64,000 nt of DNA, taken from a virus. Within the stretch, counting starts at the first letter, position 1. The number at the start of each line of letters is the position of its first letter. Below the pieces are notes generated by a model that made no database searches, was not told the origin of the DNA, and worked only from the letters and a program-made list of their open reading frames with translations. A program made the translations under genes and the position numbers. Shown here in pieces: positions 1-8,755 of this stretch. Where the stretch lies: IMG/VR virus record IMGVR_UViG_3300008110_000034, positions 62,001-126,000 of that record; one strand, written 5' to 3'.

Positions 1-805
1 ATTCTTTCCATAACTCAAATAAATCTTCTCGCCATTCGACTCCGTTACTGTTATAACGAAGTTCTAAATTCTTAGCATGTCCTTGCTTTATACATTCTTC
101 TAAAATTTCGTAATGTTCTTCTATGATTAATGGCTCGCCACCTGCAAAATAAAGCTGTTGCATATTCGGGATTTGTTCATAGAATTGCTGCCAAAAAAGA
201 GGATTATTTTTATGCCAATTAAAACTTGAGCCGTTAACACTGCCCTTGTTTTCCCATGCCATGGTCTTGCTTAATTCTCTATTCTGTATAGTAGGATGGA
301 TCTTATTCCATTCTGGAATCCAATTACTACTATCATGCGGACTGCACATTACACAGGCTAATTGACATTTAGATCCGAATCTAAGATCAATATATTTTAA
401 ATTAGGAGGGACTTGTCCATCATCTGTTGTCTGTGCAATTAACTGATCGATGTCCACACGCTGAGCCCAATAGTTAGTTTCCCATTGTCTTTTGCTTACA
501 TGACCAGATTCTTCTTCTTTATAACATTTTGAACAGCTTTCTGGCTGTCCATTATCTAACATAATTTTTCTTACATTTTTCATGTAAGTGCTGTTCCAGC
601 TTGATTGGAAATCGCTAACATTTAAGTTAGCTGGTTTACCTTCTTCTGTCTTCAACATTCCGACATGACCCCCGGTTTCAGCATTTGTAGATCCAACACC
701 GCTAGCATTAGCAGTGCAACATACTCTCATACTACCGTCAGGTCTTGTACTTAAATGTATCCAAGGAAGAATACAAAATGTGTCTGATGGATATTTTTGT
801 GTCAT
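1..805 (-). CDS. Radical SAM protein with N-terminal twitch/SPASM-like region (3' end cut by window edge)
   Basis: The reading frame opens at ATG 805 on the minus strand and stays open to base 1, giving 268 residues without the C-terminus. It begins MTQKYPSDTFCILPWIHLST, followed by a CC pair (RVCCTANASG) and a CSKC motif. These are typical of the cysteine-rich region that precedes the core in twitch-type radical SAM proteins. The core cluster motif CxxxCxxC is seen as CQLACVMC, followed by the GGEP motif (YFAGGEPLII). The family binds a 4Fe-4S cluster and cleaves S-adenosylmethionine to make a radical; the substrate here is unknown. It resembles the protein at 1988-3262 in motif order. There is no Shine-Dalgarno before the ATG, but a late-promoter-like box ends five bases upstream. 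Last gene visible of the minus-strand radical-SAM/glycosyltransferase cassette. Confidence 0.85.
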   Translation of the reverse strand, partial: MTQKYPSDTFCILPWIHLSTRPDGSMRVCCTANASGVGSTNAETGGHVGMLKTEEGKPANLNVSDFQSSWNSTYMKNVRKIMLDNGQPESCSKCYKEEESGHVSKRQWETNYWAQRVDIDQLIAQTTDDGQVPPNLKYIDLRFGSKCQLACVMCSPHDSSNWIPEWNKIHPTIQNRELSKTMAWENKGSVNGSSFNWHKNNPLFWQQFYEQIPNMQQLYFAGGEPLIIEEHYEILEECIKQGHAKNLELRYNSNGVEWREDLFELWKE

Positions 806-810
806 GGAAA

Positions 811-818
811 TATTTAGT
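811..818 (-). promoter_or_regulatory. Late-promoter-like box (ACTAAATA) abutting the radical SAM start
   Basis: Read on the minus strand the box is ACTAAATA, 6 of 8 matches to the T4 late consensus TATAAATA. It ends exactly 5 nt before ATG 805. With T4 spacing the first transcribed base would be the A of the ATG. By-eye call. Confidence 0.45.
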
Positions 819-825
819 TATTATG

Positions 826-2004
826 TTAATTGGCAAATTGGTTACTGAACATATCGTTTTTTACACCACATGTTTTGGCACAGATTTGTAATTTCCCGTC
901 AGCACAACTAGATTTGGTCCAACTATTAGGAACAATATCTTGAAAATATAATCCATTTACGATTGATTCTAAACTGTGATTTTTGGCATTTAAATTTTCT
1001 TTTCCTACTTTATTAATTGCTTGCCAAATTTGGCCGCCTTCTGGTAACCAATACCAAACATACATTTGTCCGGCGGTCCAACAACAAGGTTGAACAATAC
1101 CTTCAGCTGAAACATAAAGACTTTTTTCTTCTGCTACTTTACATTTTATTGGAACTTCGTCCCAATACTTCTCCATTGGTTTTTTCTTAGAGGGATCAAT
1201 ATGAAATTTTTGTTTACTTTGCACAATGAATGCTTCTTCTGCTTTACTTGGAACAAAAGAAATAGTATCTTCTAGTTTTTTATCAATTTTACTTAATTCT
1301 GCTAATGCTGTATTTTTATACTTGTCATCAGTAGGAGGTTTTAAAAGAGTAGTTGCTTGTCCTTTACGATTGGCCGCTTGATGAGTGTCTTTTGTTGCGC
1401 CCGAGGCATTGCTGAAAAATCTTGCTGATTTTTTAAATTGAAACTTTTCAAACCCCATTTTCCCACTTAATGCTCTGGCCTCGTCGACCTGATGTTCGTT
1501 GTGTTCAAATACAATATAATCCCATCTTGCCCTGCCGCCAGCATTTATAAAAGCCTGAGCATTTTCCATAATTTTAGACCATATAGTATTTTGTCTGTAC
1601 AGATGATTAGTATCTTCTAATCCGTCTAAACTAAACACTACATTAGAATTTTTTCCCATAACTTGAGCAAGACGTGCCCACCAATCCGGTTTCTTCGCAC
1701 TGCCGTTGGTGTGCATACTTAAATTCATTTTAGGATTAGATTGTCTAAAATATTCAAATATTTCTAAAGTATCTCTAGCAGCAATAGGATCTCCATAATT
1801 GCCACACATATATAGTCTGTCTAATTGCTGTATAAACTCAACTGTAAATATTCTTTTAACATCATCAAGATGTAATTCTGTGTTTGGTAACTGAGGATTG
1901 TCTTCGCCACCGTTAATGTTTCTAGCACACATTGGGCAGGCTGCGTTACAGCTATCTGTAACTTCTAAGTGTACAGTTCTAATGTCGTTATAGTGGTATA
2001 TCAT
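826..2004 (-). CDS. Radical SAM protein with C-terminal cysteine-rich (SPASM-like) region
   Basis: Protein of 392 residues if started at ATG 2004; an in-frame TTG three codons upstream (2013) is also possible. The CxxxCxxC cluster motif is near the N-terminus (VTDSCNAACPMCARN), as in classic radical SAM enzymes. The C-terminal third has further cysteines (IVQPCCW, CADGKLQICAKTCG) that could bind auxiliary Fe-S clusters as in SPASM-domain proteins. It differs in architecture from the two flanking radical SAM proteins, where the cysteine-rich part comes first. The start lies inside the 3' end of the upstream gene, so the two are probably translationally coupled. Such enzymes often modify peptides or sugars, but no substrate can be deduced. 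Confidence 0.85.
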   Translation of the reverse strand: MIYHYNDIRTVHLEVTDSCNAACPMCARNINGGEDNPQLPNTELHLDDVKRIFTVEFIQQLDRLYMCGNYGDPIAARDTLEIFEYFRQSNPKMNLSMHTNGSAKKPDWWARLAQVMGKNSNVVFSLDGLEDTNHLYRQNTIWSKIMENAQAFINAGGRARWDYIVFEHNEHQVDEARALSGKMGFEKFQFKKSARFFSNASGATKDTHQAANRKGQATTLLKPPTDDKYKNTALAELSKIDKKLEDTISFVPSKAEEAFIVQSKQKFHIDPSKKKPMEKYWDEVPIKCKVAEEKSLYVSAEGIVQPCCWTAGQMYVWYWLPEGGQIWQAINKVGKENLNAKNHSLESIVNGLYFQDIVPNSWTKSSCADGKLQICAKTCGVKNDMFSNQFAN

Positions 2005-3262
2005 CTTGTTCAAATAGATAACTAAATTGTTTTAAATAATCTTTATTTACTGCTTCTTGAAAATACAGAAATTCTTCTTTTAACTTATTATTTGCTCTTG
2101 TACTAAAATCGTGATTGTCTAATAAATCAAAAACATTTTGAAAGTCTGATTTATAATCTAAATTACAATCGTTAATAACATTAATTAAAGATTGTTTTGA
2201 CTTCATAATATATTTTTTTGGAAGAACATTAATAGACATTGATCGTGGCCAAGTGAGTATAATTGGTTTAATTACACATCTTTTATCTCCAAGTGTTTTT
2301 TTCCACCAATAAATTAAATTATCTAAATATCTTACATTTAACCCGCTGACTACAGGTACTAAAGTAAGTTGGAAATTATCGTCTACATGTTTGACCGCTA
2401 AGTTAACATTTTTTTCAATATTATTCCAATCTGAACTCGTTCTTAAATATTCATTCAATTCGCCATACGCATCAATACTTAAATTTAATTCTACACTTTT
2501 AAAACTTTTAAGAAGATTTAATTGGTATTCGCTAAACTGAGACGTATTTGTATTACACCAGAATACAATGTTTGATGAGTAACCTTGCTCAACAAGAAAG
2601 GTTATAAAGTTCCAAAGAGGTTTAATAATAAAAGGTTCGCCGCCTGTAACATACAGATGCTCTAACTTATTTGCAATGTCTTTAAGCCCTTCCCAAAAAG
2701 TTTCACTTTTATCTAATTGTTCTTCTCCTGGATTATTAGACCACCATCGTTGATTTAACAACATTGTCTTTTTTTCTTCTCCCATTTTTTGCCCTATAGA
2801 AGTAATTAAAGAAGACCAATCTGTAGAACACATAATGCAAGCATAGTTACAAGTTTTAGCTACTTGCAAATTATAATAGCTGGGTACTAACTTTGTATCA
2901 AACTTTTCCCAATTAGAAAAATCTTCAGGTAATGAAGTATCATAATTTTGTTGAAAGACATTCCACTCTTCTAATCGTTTAGAAACTAATCCTTGTTTTT
3001 CTTTGATCCAACAAGATTCACATTCTGAAAGTTTTTCTCCATTTATCATCCGTTTTCTAGATTCGTTGTAGTATGAATTATTAAAAATTTCTATAATCTT
3101 TGTAGACTTACCGTCAACTTTTTCTATGTCAGGATTATACTTTGCTTCGCAACAAAATTTTATTTGTCCTTTAGTTTCTGTACTAAAATGATTGAATAAC
3201 AAAGGACACATTGTTGGATGTGTACCTGGAGAAAATCTATTTAAAAATTCTTCTCGATTCAT
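1988..3262 (-). CDS. Radical SAM protein, twitch-type (cysteine-rich N-terminal region plus core)
   Basis: 424 residues. The N-terminal part has a cysteine pair (KFCCEAKYN) and a CESC motif. The core cluster is CNYACIMC around residue 137, followed by YVTGGEPFII. This is the same motif order as the truncated gene at 1-805 (CC, CxxC, CxxxCxxC, GGEP), so the two look like paralogues. An AAGGA ribosome site precedes ATG 3262. Its 3' end overlaps the next radical SAM gene, and its start overlaps the small gene upstream by 4 nt. It is presumably an iron-sulfur SAM radical enzyme of unknown substrate. Three such genes in a row are unlikely to be a chance gain. Confidence 0.85.
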   Translation of the reverse strand: MNREEFLNRFSPGTHPTMCPLLFNHFSTETKGQIKFCCEAKYNPDIEKVDGKSTKIIEIFNNSYYNESRKRMINGEKLSECESCWIKEKQGLVSKRLEEWNVFQQNYDTSLPEDFSNWEKFDTKLVPSYYNLQVAKTCNYACIMCSTDWSSLITSIGQKMGEEKKTMLLNQRWWSNNPGEEQLDKSETFWEGLKDIANKLEHLYVTGGEPFIIKPLWNFITFLVEQGYSSNIVFWCNTNTSQFSEYQLNLLKSFKSVELNLSIDAYGELNEYLRTSSDWNNIEKNVNLAVKHVDDNFQLTLVPVVSGLNVRYLDNLIYWWKKTLGDKRCVIKPIILTWPRSMSINVLPKKYIMKSKQSLINVINDCNLDYKSDFQNVFDLLDNHDFSTRANNKLKEEFLYFQEAVNKDYLKQFSYLFEQDDIPL

Positions 3263-3630
3263 TGTGTTTCCTTATCCCAATACATTTTATTATTTTTTTG
3301 ATAAAAGTAATCTTTTTGCATTTCATATACATCATCGTAATCTACTCTATAATGAAATGCTTGACTTTTTAAGTATATTGCTATTCTAACATATGCAGCA
3401 GGTTTCGACTCTGGTCTAGGTCCCGAAGTTTTATATTGGATGTGCCAAACTGCATTATCAGTTTGTATTTGACATCCACCTTTTTTATTCCAAAATCCTA
3501 ATATTTTTTCAAAATCTTCCACCTTTAACATGTAAGTGTTTACTGTGTTAGAGCTGACAAGAATACTTAAACTAACTTCGTTAGTTTCTTTAAACAAATA
3601 AATTTTTAATGGCTTGGTAAATTCTAACAT
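3259..3630 (-). CDS. Hypothetical protein, 123 aa
   Basis: Not recognised. A soluble-looking protein rich in aromatic and charged residues, with no signal peptide, membrane segment or cysteine motif. Its ATG overlaps the stop of the upstream gene in a TAATG arrangement, and its own stop overlaps the ATG of the radical SAM gene by 4 nt. This implies one polycistronic message with coupled translation and supports it as a real gene. It could be an accessory or substrate-binding partner of the radical SAM protein, but only position suggests that. Confidence 0.6.
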   Translation of the reverse strand: MLEFTKPLKIYLFKETNEVSLSILVSSNTVNTYMLKVEDFEKILGFWNKKGGCQIQTDNAVWHIQYKTSGPRPESKPAAYVRIAIYLKSQAFHYRVDYDDVYEMQKDYFYQKNNKMYWDKETQ

Positions 3631-3854
3631 TAATTATCCAAAACTAATTTAACATCTTTTCCTGGACCAACATGACTTGGTAATCCACCATACTCGTTGA
3701 TATACCATTCAATTACAGCCTTATACCAATTTTGGCTATCGTGATGAGCCTGCTGGTTAAATTTAAAAATATTATTGTTGGTAGCTTCTATAGCTACTAG
3801 AGCTCTTGCAGATTCTTTTTGAAGAGTTCTTAAATCAAAATCATTTATATCCAA
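3630..3854 (-). CDS. Hypothetical protein, 74 aa, TTG start
   Basis: Not recognised. It begins MDINDFDLRT from a TTG codon at 3854; no ATG occurs in the first 70 codons, so TTG is the only plausible start. An AGGAG element lies about a dozen bases upstream. It overlaps the 3' end of the methyltransferase-like gene by 14 nt and the next gene by 1 nt (TAATG). It is small and mostly helical in appearance, without a membrane segment. Whether it is expressed is supported only by the tight packing of the operon. Confidence 0.5.
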   Translation of the reverse strand: MDINDFDLRTLQKESARALVAIEATNNNIFKFNQQAHHDSQNWYKAVIEWYINEYGGLPSHVGPGKDVKLVLDN

Positions 3855-4950
3855 TTCTCAAAAATCTCCTATATTTTGGTAATTCTAATTCACCTTCGTA
3901 CAGACAATCTCTCATCGGAGTTTTGTCTGTAAAGTCAATCAAAGAACTAGAACAGTTTACGTGATCTTCAATGTCAAAATAATCGTTAGTTTGCAAAATC
4001 ACTAGTGTCCCATCTGGTATACTTTCGTACCATTGATTAAAATTTCCTATATGTTCACAACTAGTATTAATTATCGTATTAGGAATATCTACTAAAGTTA
4101 CTGTTGTTCCGTCTGGCTTAAAAACATCGTAAGTTGTCTTATTATAATTTAAGCTTAAAATGTCAGCAATTCCAGCTTTAAATTTCCACGAATCCATTTC
4201 CCACGGTTTATTAAATCTTTCTGCTATTTTAACACAACTAGGATCAATATCAAAACTTCTAACTTTGTTAATTTTTAAATTGCTTTCGAACATCATTACA
4301 GCAAGAGTACCGTACCAGCCTGCACATAAAAATACCGTTCCTAAATCTAAATCAAGTTTCTTTAGCTCATGTATTAACCACATTTTGCTAGCTAGTTGTC
4401 CTCGAGAAAAACAATCGTCATCATAATTTACTTGTTCAATATAAAAACTTTTAAATGCTGAAACAAACTGTGTTTCTAATTCGTTAGATAAAATCTTCCA
4501 AAGACTCCAAACGTTGTCTTCTAGTACTAATTTTCTTAATTCTTCATTATTACAAATCCTAAAAATACTATATAAATTTTCTTCAACAACTGCCTTTCTT
4601 AATTCTTCATTTTCTACTAATCTAAAAATACTGTGTAAATTTTTTTCAGTTACAGCTTTTCTTAATTCTTCAATTCCATCGTTTTCTAAATTAGGAATAA
4701 CTCTAAAAATACTATACATATTTTCTTCAATGACTGCTTTTCTTATATCCTCAGTATATTCATTCTCATCAAAAAGTCTAAAAATACTGTGTAGATTTTT
4801 CTCCATTACAGCTTTTCTTAATTCTTCATTATCTAATAATCTAAAAATACTAGAAAAGTCTTTATCAGTATAAGACCTGCGTAAATCAGATATTCGTTCA
4901 TTAGTATTGAATAACAGTTCAAATCTATCCAACAAATCTTTAATTTCCAT
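3841..4950 (-). CDS. Tandem-repeat protein with C-terminal methyltransferase-like domain
   Basis: 369 residues from ATG 4950 (a TTG directly before it is in frame). Residues about 23-155 are six tandem copies of a 21-27-residue unit of the form LRKAVxEENLxSIFRLxxNEE, which looks like a pair of short helices per repeat. Residues about 180-369 resemble a Rossmann-fold class I methyltransferase: the glycine loop is FLCAGWYG near 207-214 and the acidic residue ends strand 2 in VRSFDID near 230-236. The family would transfer a methyl group from S-adenosylmethionine; the target is unknown. The repeats probably serve as a binding or spacing arm (inference). It overlaps both neighbours by about 10-14 nt. 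The repeat DNA is also visibly periodic (4514-4873). Confidence 0.7.
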   Translation of the reverse strand: MEIKDLLDRFELLFNTNERISDLRRSYTDKDFSSIFRLLDNEELRKAVMEKNLHSIFRLFDENEYTEDIRKAVIEENMYSIFRVIPNLENDGIEELRKAVTEKNLHSIFRLVENEELRKAVVEENLYSIFRICNNEELRKLVLEDNVWSLWKILSNELETQFVSAFKSFYIEQVNYDDDCFSRGQLASKMWLIHELKKLDLDLGTVFLCAGWYGTLAVMMFESNLKINKVRSFDIDPSCVKIAERFNKPWEMDSWKFKAGIADILSLNYNKTTYDVFKPDGTTVTLVDIPNTIINTSCEHIGNFNQWYESIPDGTLVILQTNDYFDIEDHVNCSSSLIDFTDKTPMRDCLYEGELELPKYRRFLRIGYK

Positions 4951-5620
4951 CAAATTTTTCCTTTAACCATATAAAGTCGTTTATTTTTTTTAAGGCATCA
5001 ACGTTGCCTTTGTTTTCAGTTCCGTAGTTAGTACCCTCATGCGCACCGCGAATTGCATATTCTCCATAAGGCTTATCAGATCCTACTGATCTCCAAACAT
5101 TTAATCTTTCCTCAGTCTCATTAGATTTTTGCCTATCAATTACTTTACTACTTAATTTTACACACTCTCTAAATGCACTTTTCCATGTATTAAACGGATC
5201 AGTATTAAAAACAGTAATATTACTAACCTGGGAAACTGGAACAAAATGTCTACTAATACTAGTTGTCATATCAGGTTTAGAAACATCCATATTTAAAGTT
5301 AGTTTTCTTGGGAGAAGTTTGATTCCTCCGTATCCGTACACTAGTCCGTTAACTGGATTTAGACTTCTCCAGACGTGAACATGTTCTAGATACTGATTAG
5401 AAACATTATAATCAAAATTAAAATCTTCTAACACTTTTGCATCACCATCAACAACCCAAAACATCTTAGTTAAACATTTCTGTGCTGCGGCAATGTGTGC
5501 TTGATGTATTCCTTTAACTCCGTGTACACGTTTTGTCATTGGAAAGTTGTTTAGTAAATTTTTGTAATTTTCCTCAGCATTAGGTTCTTGGTAGCTGATA
5601 AACACAATGTCATACATCAT
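4940..5620 (-). CDS. Glycosyltransferase-like protein (GT-A type), paralogue of the upstream gene
   Basis: 226 residues. The N-terminus reads YDIVFISYQEPNAEENY, followed by KRVHGVKG and then VVDGDAKV. The DGD fits the acidic metal-binding DxD site of GT-A glycosyltransferases. The neighbouring 309-residue protein has the same blocks (LSYDEPNAEKNY, KRVHGVEG, IIDGDN), so the two are paralogues. These enzymes transfer a sugar from a nucleotide-sugar donor; donor and acceptor cannot be read from sequence. Its ATG overlaps the upstream stop (ATGA). Shorter than its paralogue by some 80 residues at the C-terminus. Confidence 0.65.
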   Translation of the reverse strand: MMYDIVFISYQEPNAEENYKNLLNNFPMTKRVHGVKGIHQAHIAAAQKCLTKMFWVVDGDAKVLEDFNFDYNVSNQYLEHVHVWRSLNPVNGLVYGYGGIKLLPRKLTLNMDVSKPDMTTSISRHFVPVSQVSNITVFNTDPFNTWKSAFRECVKLSSKVIDRQKSNETEERLNVWRSVGSDKPYGEYAIRGAHEGTNYGTENKGNVDALKKINDFIWLKEKFDGN

Positions 5621-6546
5621 CGTTTAACAACTCTAGCACCAGTAGTTACTCTAGAAGGGTTAGTAAACACTTCTTTAAAAAATTTACTCTGTATTGGATC
5701 AAGCGGACTACTCACAGGAATATCTAATTCGCTTTTAAGTTTTTCTCCTAAAATTTCTACTTCATCTTTCATACGATCTTCAGTCAGTGTTGCATTTTGA
5801 TCTTCCCAAAATTGATTTAACCATTTAAAATCTCTAACATTTACATAATCCCAATCAGTACAATTTGTCATATAACATCCTTGTCTTGCCCCGAACATTG
5901 CCCAGTAACCGTTTTCTACATCTGATCCAACATTTAACCAGGCTAACAATCTATGATAATTCTTTTTATGTACACTGTGAATAAATTTTTTAGTATTTTC
6001 TAGTTTAACTCCTTGTGTCAAACTCATTTTGACACCTTCACGGAATCCGGCCCGCCATGCTTGCCAAGGTGTAGCATTATTATACACCCAACTCATGCAT
6101 TCGTCTAATGTTATGTAATTAATATCCCAACAAAAATCAACTTGGCTTTGAGGATTATTAGCGTCAGCGTTTTCATGAGTTTTCATGTTCAACACGAACT
6201 CTCTGGGCCAACTTTTGATCCCACCGTTTCCATACATTAATCCGTTTACTACATTTAATGCACACCAAGACACTACACTTCGATTATATAACTCTTCTGA
6301 ATCAATTTCAATTGTTTGTTCAAAAAATTTAGGATTTACTATGTTATCTCCATCAATTATAACGATTCTTTCGGTGTCTGCTAATTTTGCACAGGCCTTG
6401 TGCGCTGAATCAGATCCTTCAACACCGTGTACACGCTTTGCCCACGGGCATTTAGTTAGCAAATCTGCATAATTTTTTTCAGCGTTTGGCTCGTCATAGC
6501 TCAAATATATCACATCGCAATCAATAATGTTAAAAGTTTTAGTCAT
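5617..6546 (-). CDS. Glycosyltransferase-like protein (GT-A type)
   Basis: 309 residues. Conserved blocks are LSYDEPNAEKNY near residue 15, WAKRVHGVEG near 35 and IVIIDGDNIVNP near 61, the DGDN being the likely DxD metal site. The middle region (ALNVVNGLMYGNGGIKSWPR) matches the equivalent part of the 226-residue paralogue. It sits in a run of genes overlapping by 4 nt (ATGA at both ends). The likely role is sugar transfer to a phage or host glycan. The position next to tail-fibre genes hints at fibre or surface modification, which is inference only. Confidence 0.65.
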   Translation of the reverse strand: MTKTFNIIDCDVIYLSYDEPNAEKNYADLLTKCPWAKRVHGVEGSDSAHKACAKLADTERIVIIDGDNIVNPKFFEQTIEIDSEELYNRSVVSWCALNVVNGLMYGNGGIKSWPREFVLNMKTHENADANNPQSQVDFCWDINYITLDECMSWVYNNATPWQAWRAGFREGVKMSLTQGVKLENTKKFIHSVHKKNYHRLLAWLNVGSDVENGYWAMFGARQGCYMTNCTDWDYVNVRDFKWLNQFWEDQNATLTEDRMKDEVEILGEKLKSELDIPVSSPLDPIQSKFFKEVFTNPSRVTTGARVVKR

Positions 6547-7094
6547 AATAATCCATATGTTTTAAAATACTGTTCTGTTACCATTGAAAACTTTGTTAAA
6601 TCGTTTTCGTTTTCGTAAGCATACGGAACTTCGATAAAGTCATTTTCAACTAAATCATATAATTGAAATCTTATTGTTCTAATTAAAAAGTGTATGTCTT
6701 GTTTTTTACAAATATAGAAATTTATATTCCTATTTTGATCTCTTAATATTCTTTTTTTAACTGTAGGCGAAAGTCTAAATCTCCAACAATTGGACATTCT
6801 TTGAATCAAGCACTCTTCACGTGAATCAATCATTGGTCTAATAATGTGAATATAACTGTGTACTGTAGGAGGTATAGATTTTTCAACTTCTTTAATTTCA
6901 TAACTACCGTCATCGGCAAAAGTTATCATACAATTACCAATTTGAAATCCACTACTTGAAAATTTTTGCTGTTCGTCAAAGTCTAAAGCTATAAATTTTT
7001 TAGATTCTTCTAATTCAGGACTTATAGATTCTATAACTCCGCTATCATTAAAATATAAAAATATGTCTGTTGGATTATATTTTTTCTTCGGCAT
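6543..7094 (-). CDS. Hypothetical protein, 183 aa
   Basis: Not recognised. A basic start (MPKKKYNPTD) is followed by an acidic region, then a central part with several arginines and cysteines (MSNCWRFRLSPTVKKRILR). No membrane segment or known motif. It overlaps the upstream glycosyltransferase-like gene by 20 nt and the downstream one by 4 nt, so it belongs to the same message and its presence between glycosyltransferase genes is probably functional. It could be a binding partner for one of them. Confidence 0.6.
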   Translation of the reverse strand: MPKKKYNPTDIFLYFNDSGVIESISPELEESKKFIALDFDEQQKFSSSGFQIGNCMITFADDGSYEIKEVEKSIPPTVHSYIHIIRPMIDSREECLIQRMSNCWRFRLSPTVKKRILRDQNRNINFYICKKQDIHFLIRTIRFQLYDLVENDFIEVPYAYENENDLTKFSMVTEQYFKTYGLL

Positions 7095-7929
7095 TTTTCT
7101 TTAATTTATTTTCAAGTTTTTGAATAATCTCATGTGTTAAAAACTCATCTTCTACATAATGGAATACACCGTTTTGCAAAATATTTCCTATTTTTAATTC
7201 GCATTGATCAGTAAACACACTACTTACAGTATCATACCAAGAAAAGGGCAACAATGACCAATCTTGTAATGCTGGTTTCATATGTGTAAAGGTTGGGATT
7301 GACAGAGTTTTTAGTGTACATTGTTCCTCAACATCTAAAATTTTTAAAATCAATGCCGACGAAACATCCATACTAGCCCAAGTTTGTTGAGTGCTAGGAC
7401 AAAATTTTTGATAAAAGGTCTGATAATTTTTTGTTAAAATTTCTAACCATTTATAAAATTCAAAAGAACTTTCATTTTTTTTGAAATAATGTAATCCAAA
7501 ATATGTATTTGGTAATTTATTTTCTTCAAAAGATTGTCTATAATAATTAGAAGTAATTTTATTACCTCGATAATTAAACACGTTGCTAGATAACACTACA
7601 TCTTTATTTTTTAAAACATTCCACCAATGATCATTAGAATTCAACAATAGCATATCGCTGTCATAAACTAAATTTTCTTTAAACGGTGTTACATAAATTA
7701 TTTTCCATCTATTTTCAATTTTCCAAACACTGTCTTTAGCTTCATCATTCCACGGAATTTCGACTATATAATCAAATACTTTTTTATAGTGCTCGGGTAC
7801 TTTGTCATTAGTAATAACACAAACTTGATTTATTTTATTATGTAATTTTATACTTAATGCAAGTGCGTATGCCTGTCTAAGATAGTTTACATCAGAATTT
7901 TGAGCAAAAATAACATGACCTTTAGACAT
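7075..7929 (-). CDS. Glycosyltransferase-like protein (GT8-like), paralogue of the upstream gene
   Basis: 284 residues starting MSKGHVIFAQNSDVNYLRQA. The early strand plus LALSIKLH and the VYDSDMLLL motif (DxD) near residue 93 are the pattern of GT8-type retaining glycosyltransferases, which bind a nucleotide-sugar and a metal ion at the DxD. The upstream 277-residue protein has the same start (MTKGVLIFAFN) and VIDCDYIIN at the corresponding place, so the two are paralogues. An AAGGAATT element precedes the ATG. It overlaps the upstream gene by 8 nt. Substrate unknown. Confidence 0.65.
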   Translation of the reverse strand: MSKGHVIFAQNSDVNYLRQAYALALSIKLHNKINQVCVITNDKVPEHYKKVFDYIVEIPWNDEAKDSVWKIENRWKIIYVTPFKENLVYDSDMLLLNSNDHWWNVLKNKDVVLSSNVFNYRGNKITSNYYRQSFEENKLPNTYFGLHYFKKNESSFEFYKWLEILTKNYQTFYQKFCPSTQQTWASMDVSSALILKILDVEEQCTLKTLSIPTFTHMKPALQDWSLLPFSWYDTVSSVFTDQCELKIGNILQNGVFHYVEDEFLTHEIIQKLENKLKKNAEEKI

Positions 7930-8755
7930 ATAATTCCTTATTGTCCATTAATCGTAGTAAACTAAGTTTATTCATAACATGCACATCCATACCTTCAGTC
8001 TTGGACACAATGTATTCATTAGCAGACGAGGGATGTTCTAATAAAAATGTCATTTTATTATCTTCAAATGATAAGATATGATCTTTATCTAATACATATG
8101 CTATTTTGGCTGGAAATATTTCTATAAAATTTTCTTTAGAAAACCCATTAAACATATGTATCGCAATACTATACGCGATGTCATTTCGATAATTTGAACT
8201 TAATGTTTGATACATCATCACATAATAGCTCCAATTATCTTTAATATATTCAACTAAATTAAAAAATAATTGATTCTTTTCAGTTTTTCTAAAATAAAAA
8301 ACAGTGGCCCAATAAAAATCAATGCTATATTCACTAATGTGATTAAATTCTTTGATATTTCTCCAACTAGCTAGATCAAAACTATCTTTAAAAATTAAAA
8401 AATCGCTAGTCTTACCCCAGCAACAATTTAAAAAATCAGAGTTAATTATATAATCGCAGTCAATTACTAAAGTTTCATCGTAAGGACTTAGGTCATAACA
8501 GGTGTGTCTAGAAAGATTATTCCACTCATCGACAAAGTTTTTTAAAGACCCGTCATGAAATAATCTTTTTTGACCCAATTCTTTCGCTAAAAGAATAACA
8601 TTGTCAAATAAATTTTCTTTATCAACTTGTACATCAGTAACTAATGTAACAGGTACCTTTAAAAATTGTGCGACTCTACTAGCAGCCAGCTTGGCTAATT
8701 TAACATAATCAATAGTTTCGTTATTGAAGGCAAAGATTAAGACACCCTTAGTCAT
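7922..8755 (-). CDS. Glycosyltransferase-like protein (GT-A fold)
   Basis: 277 residues. It starts MTKGVLIFAFNNETIDYVKLA, has VTLVTDVQ as a second strand and VIDCDYIIN as the acidic DxD-type motif near residue 100. This matches the layout of the 284-residue neighbour. The rest is rich in aromatic residues. It is expected to be a cytoplasmic nucleotide-sugar transferase, but the assignment rests on the short motifs and on paralogy. Start and stop overlap the neighbours by 4 and 8 nt, in line with one coupled operon. Confidence 0.6.
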   Translation of the reverse strand: MTKGVLIFAFNNETIDYVKLAKLAASRVAQFLKVPVTLVTDVQVDKENLFDNVILLAKELGQKRLFHDGSLKNFVDEWNNLSRHTCYDLSPYDETLVIDCDYIINSDFLNCCWGKTSDFLIFKDSFDLASWRNIKEFNHISEYSIDFYWATVFYFRKTEKNQLFFNLVEYIKDNWSYYVMMYQTLSSNYRNDIAYSIAIHMFNGFSKENFIEIFPAKIAYVLDKDHILSFEDNKMTFLLEHPSSANEYIVSKTEGMDVHVMNKLSLLRLMDNKELYV

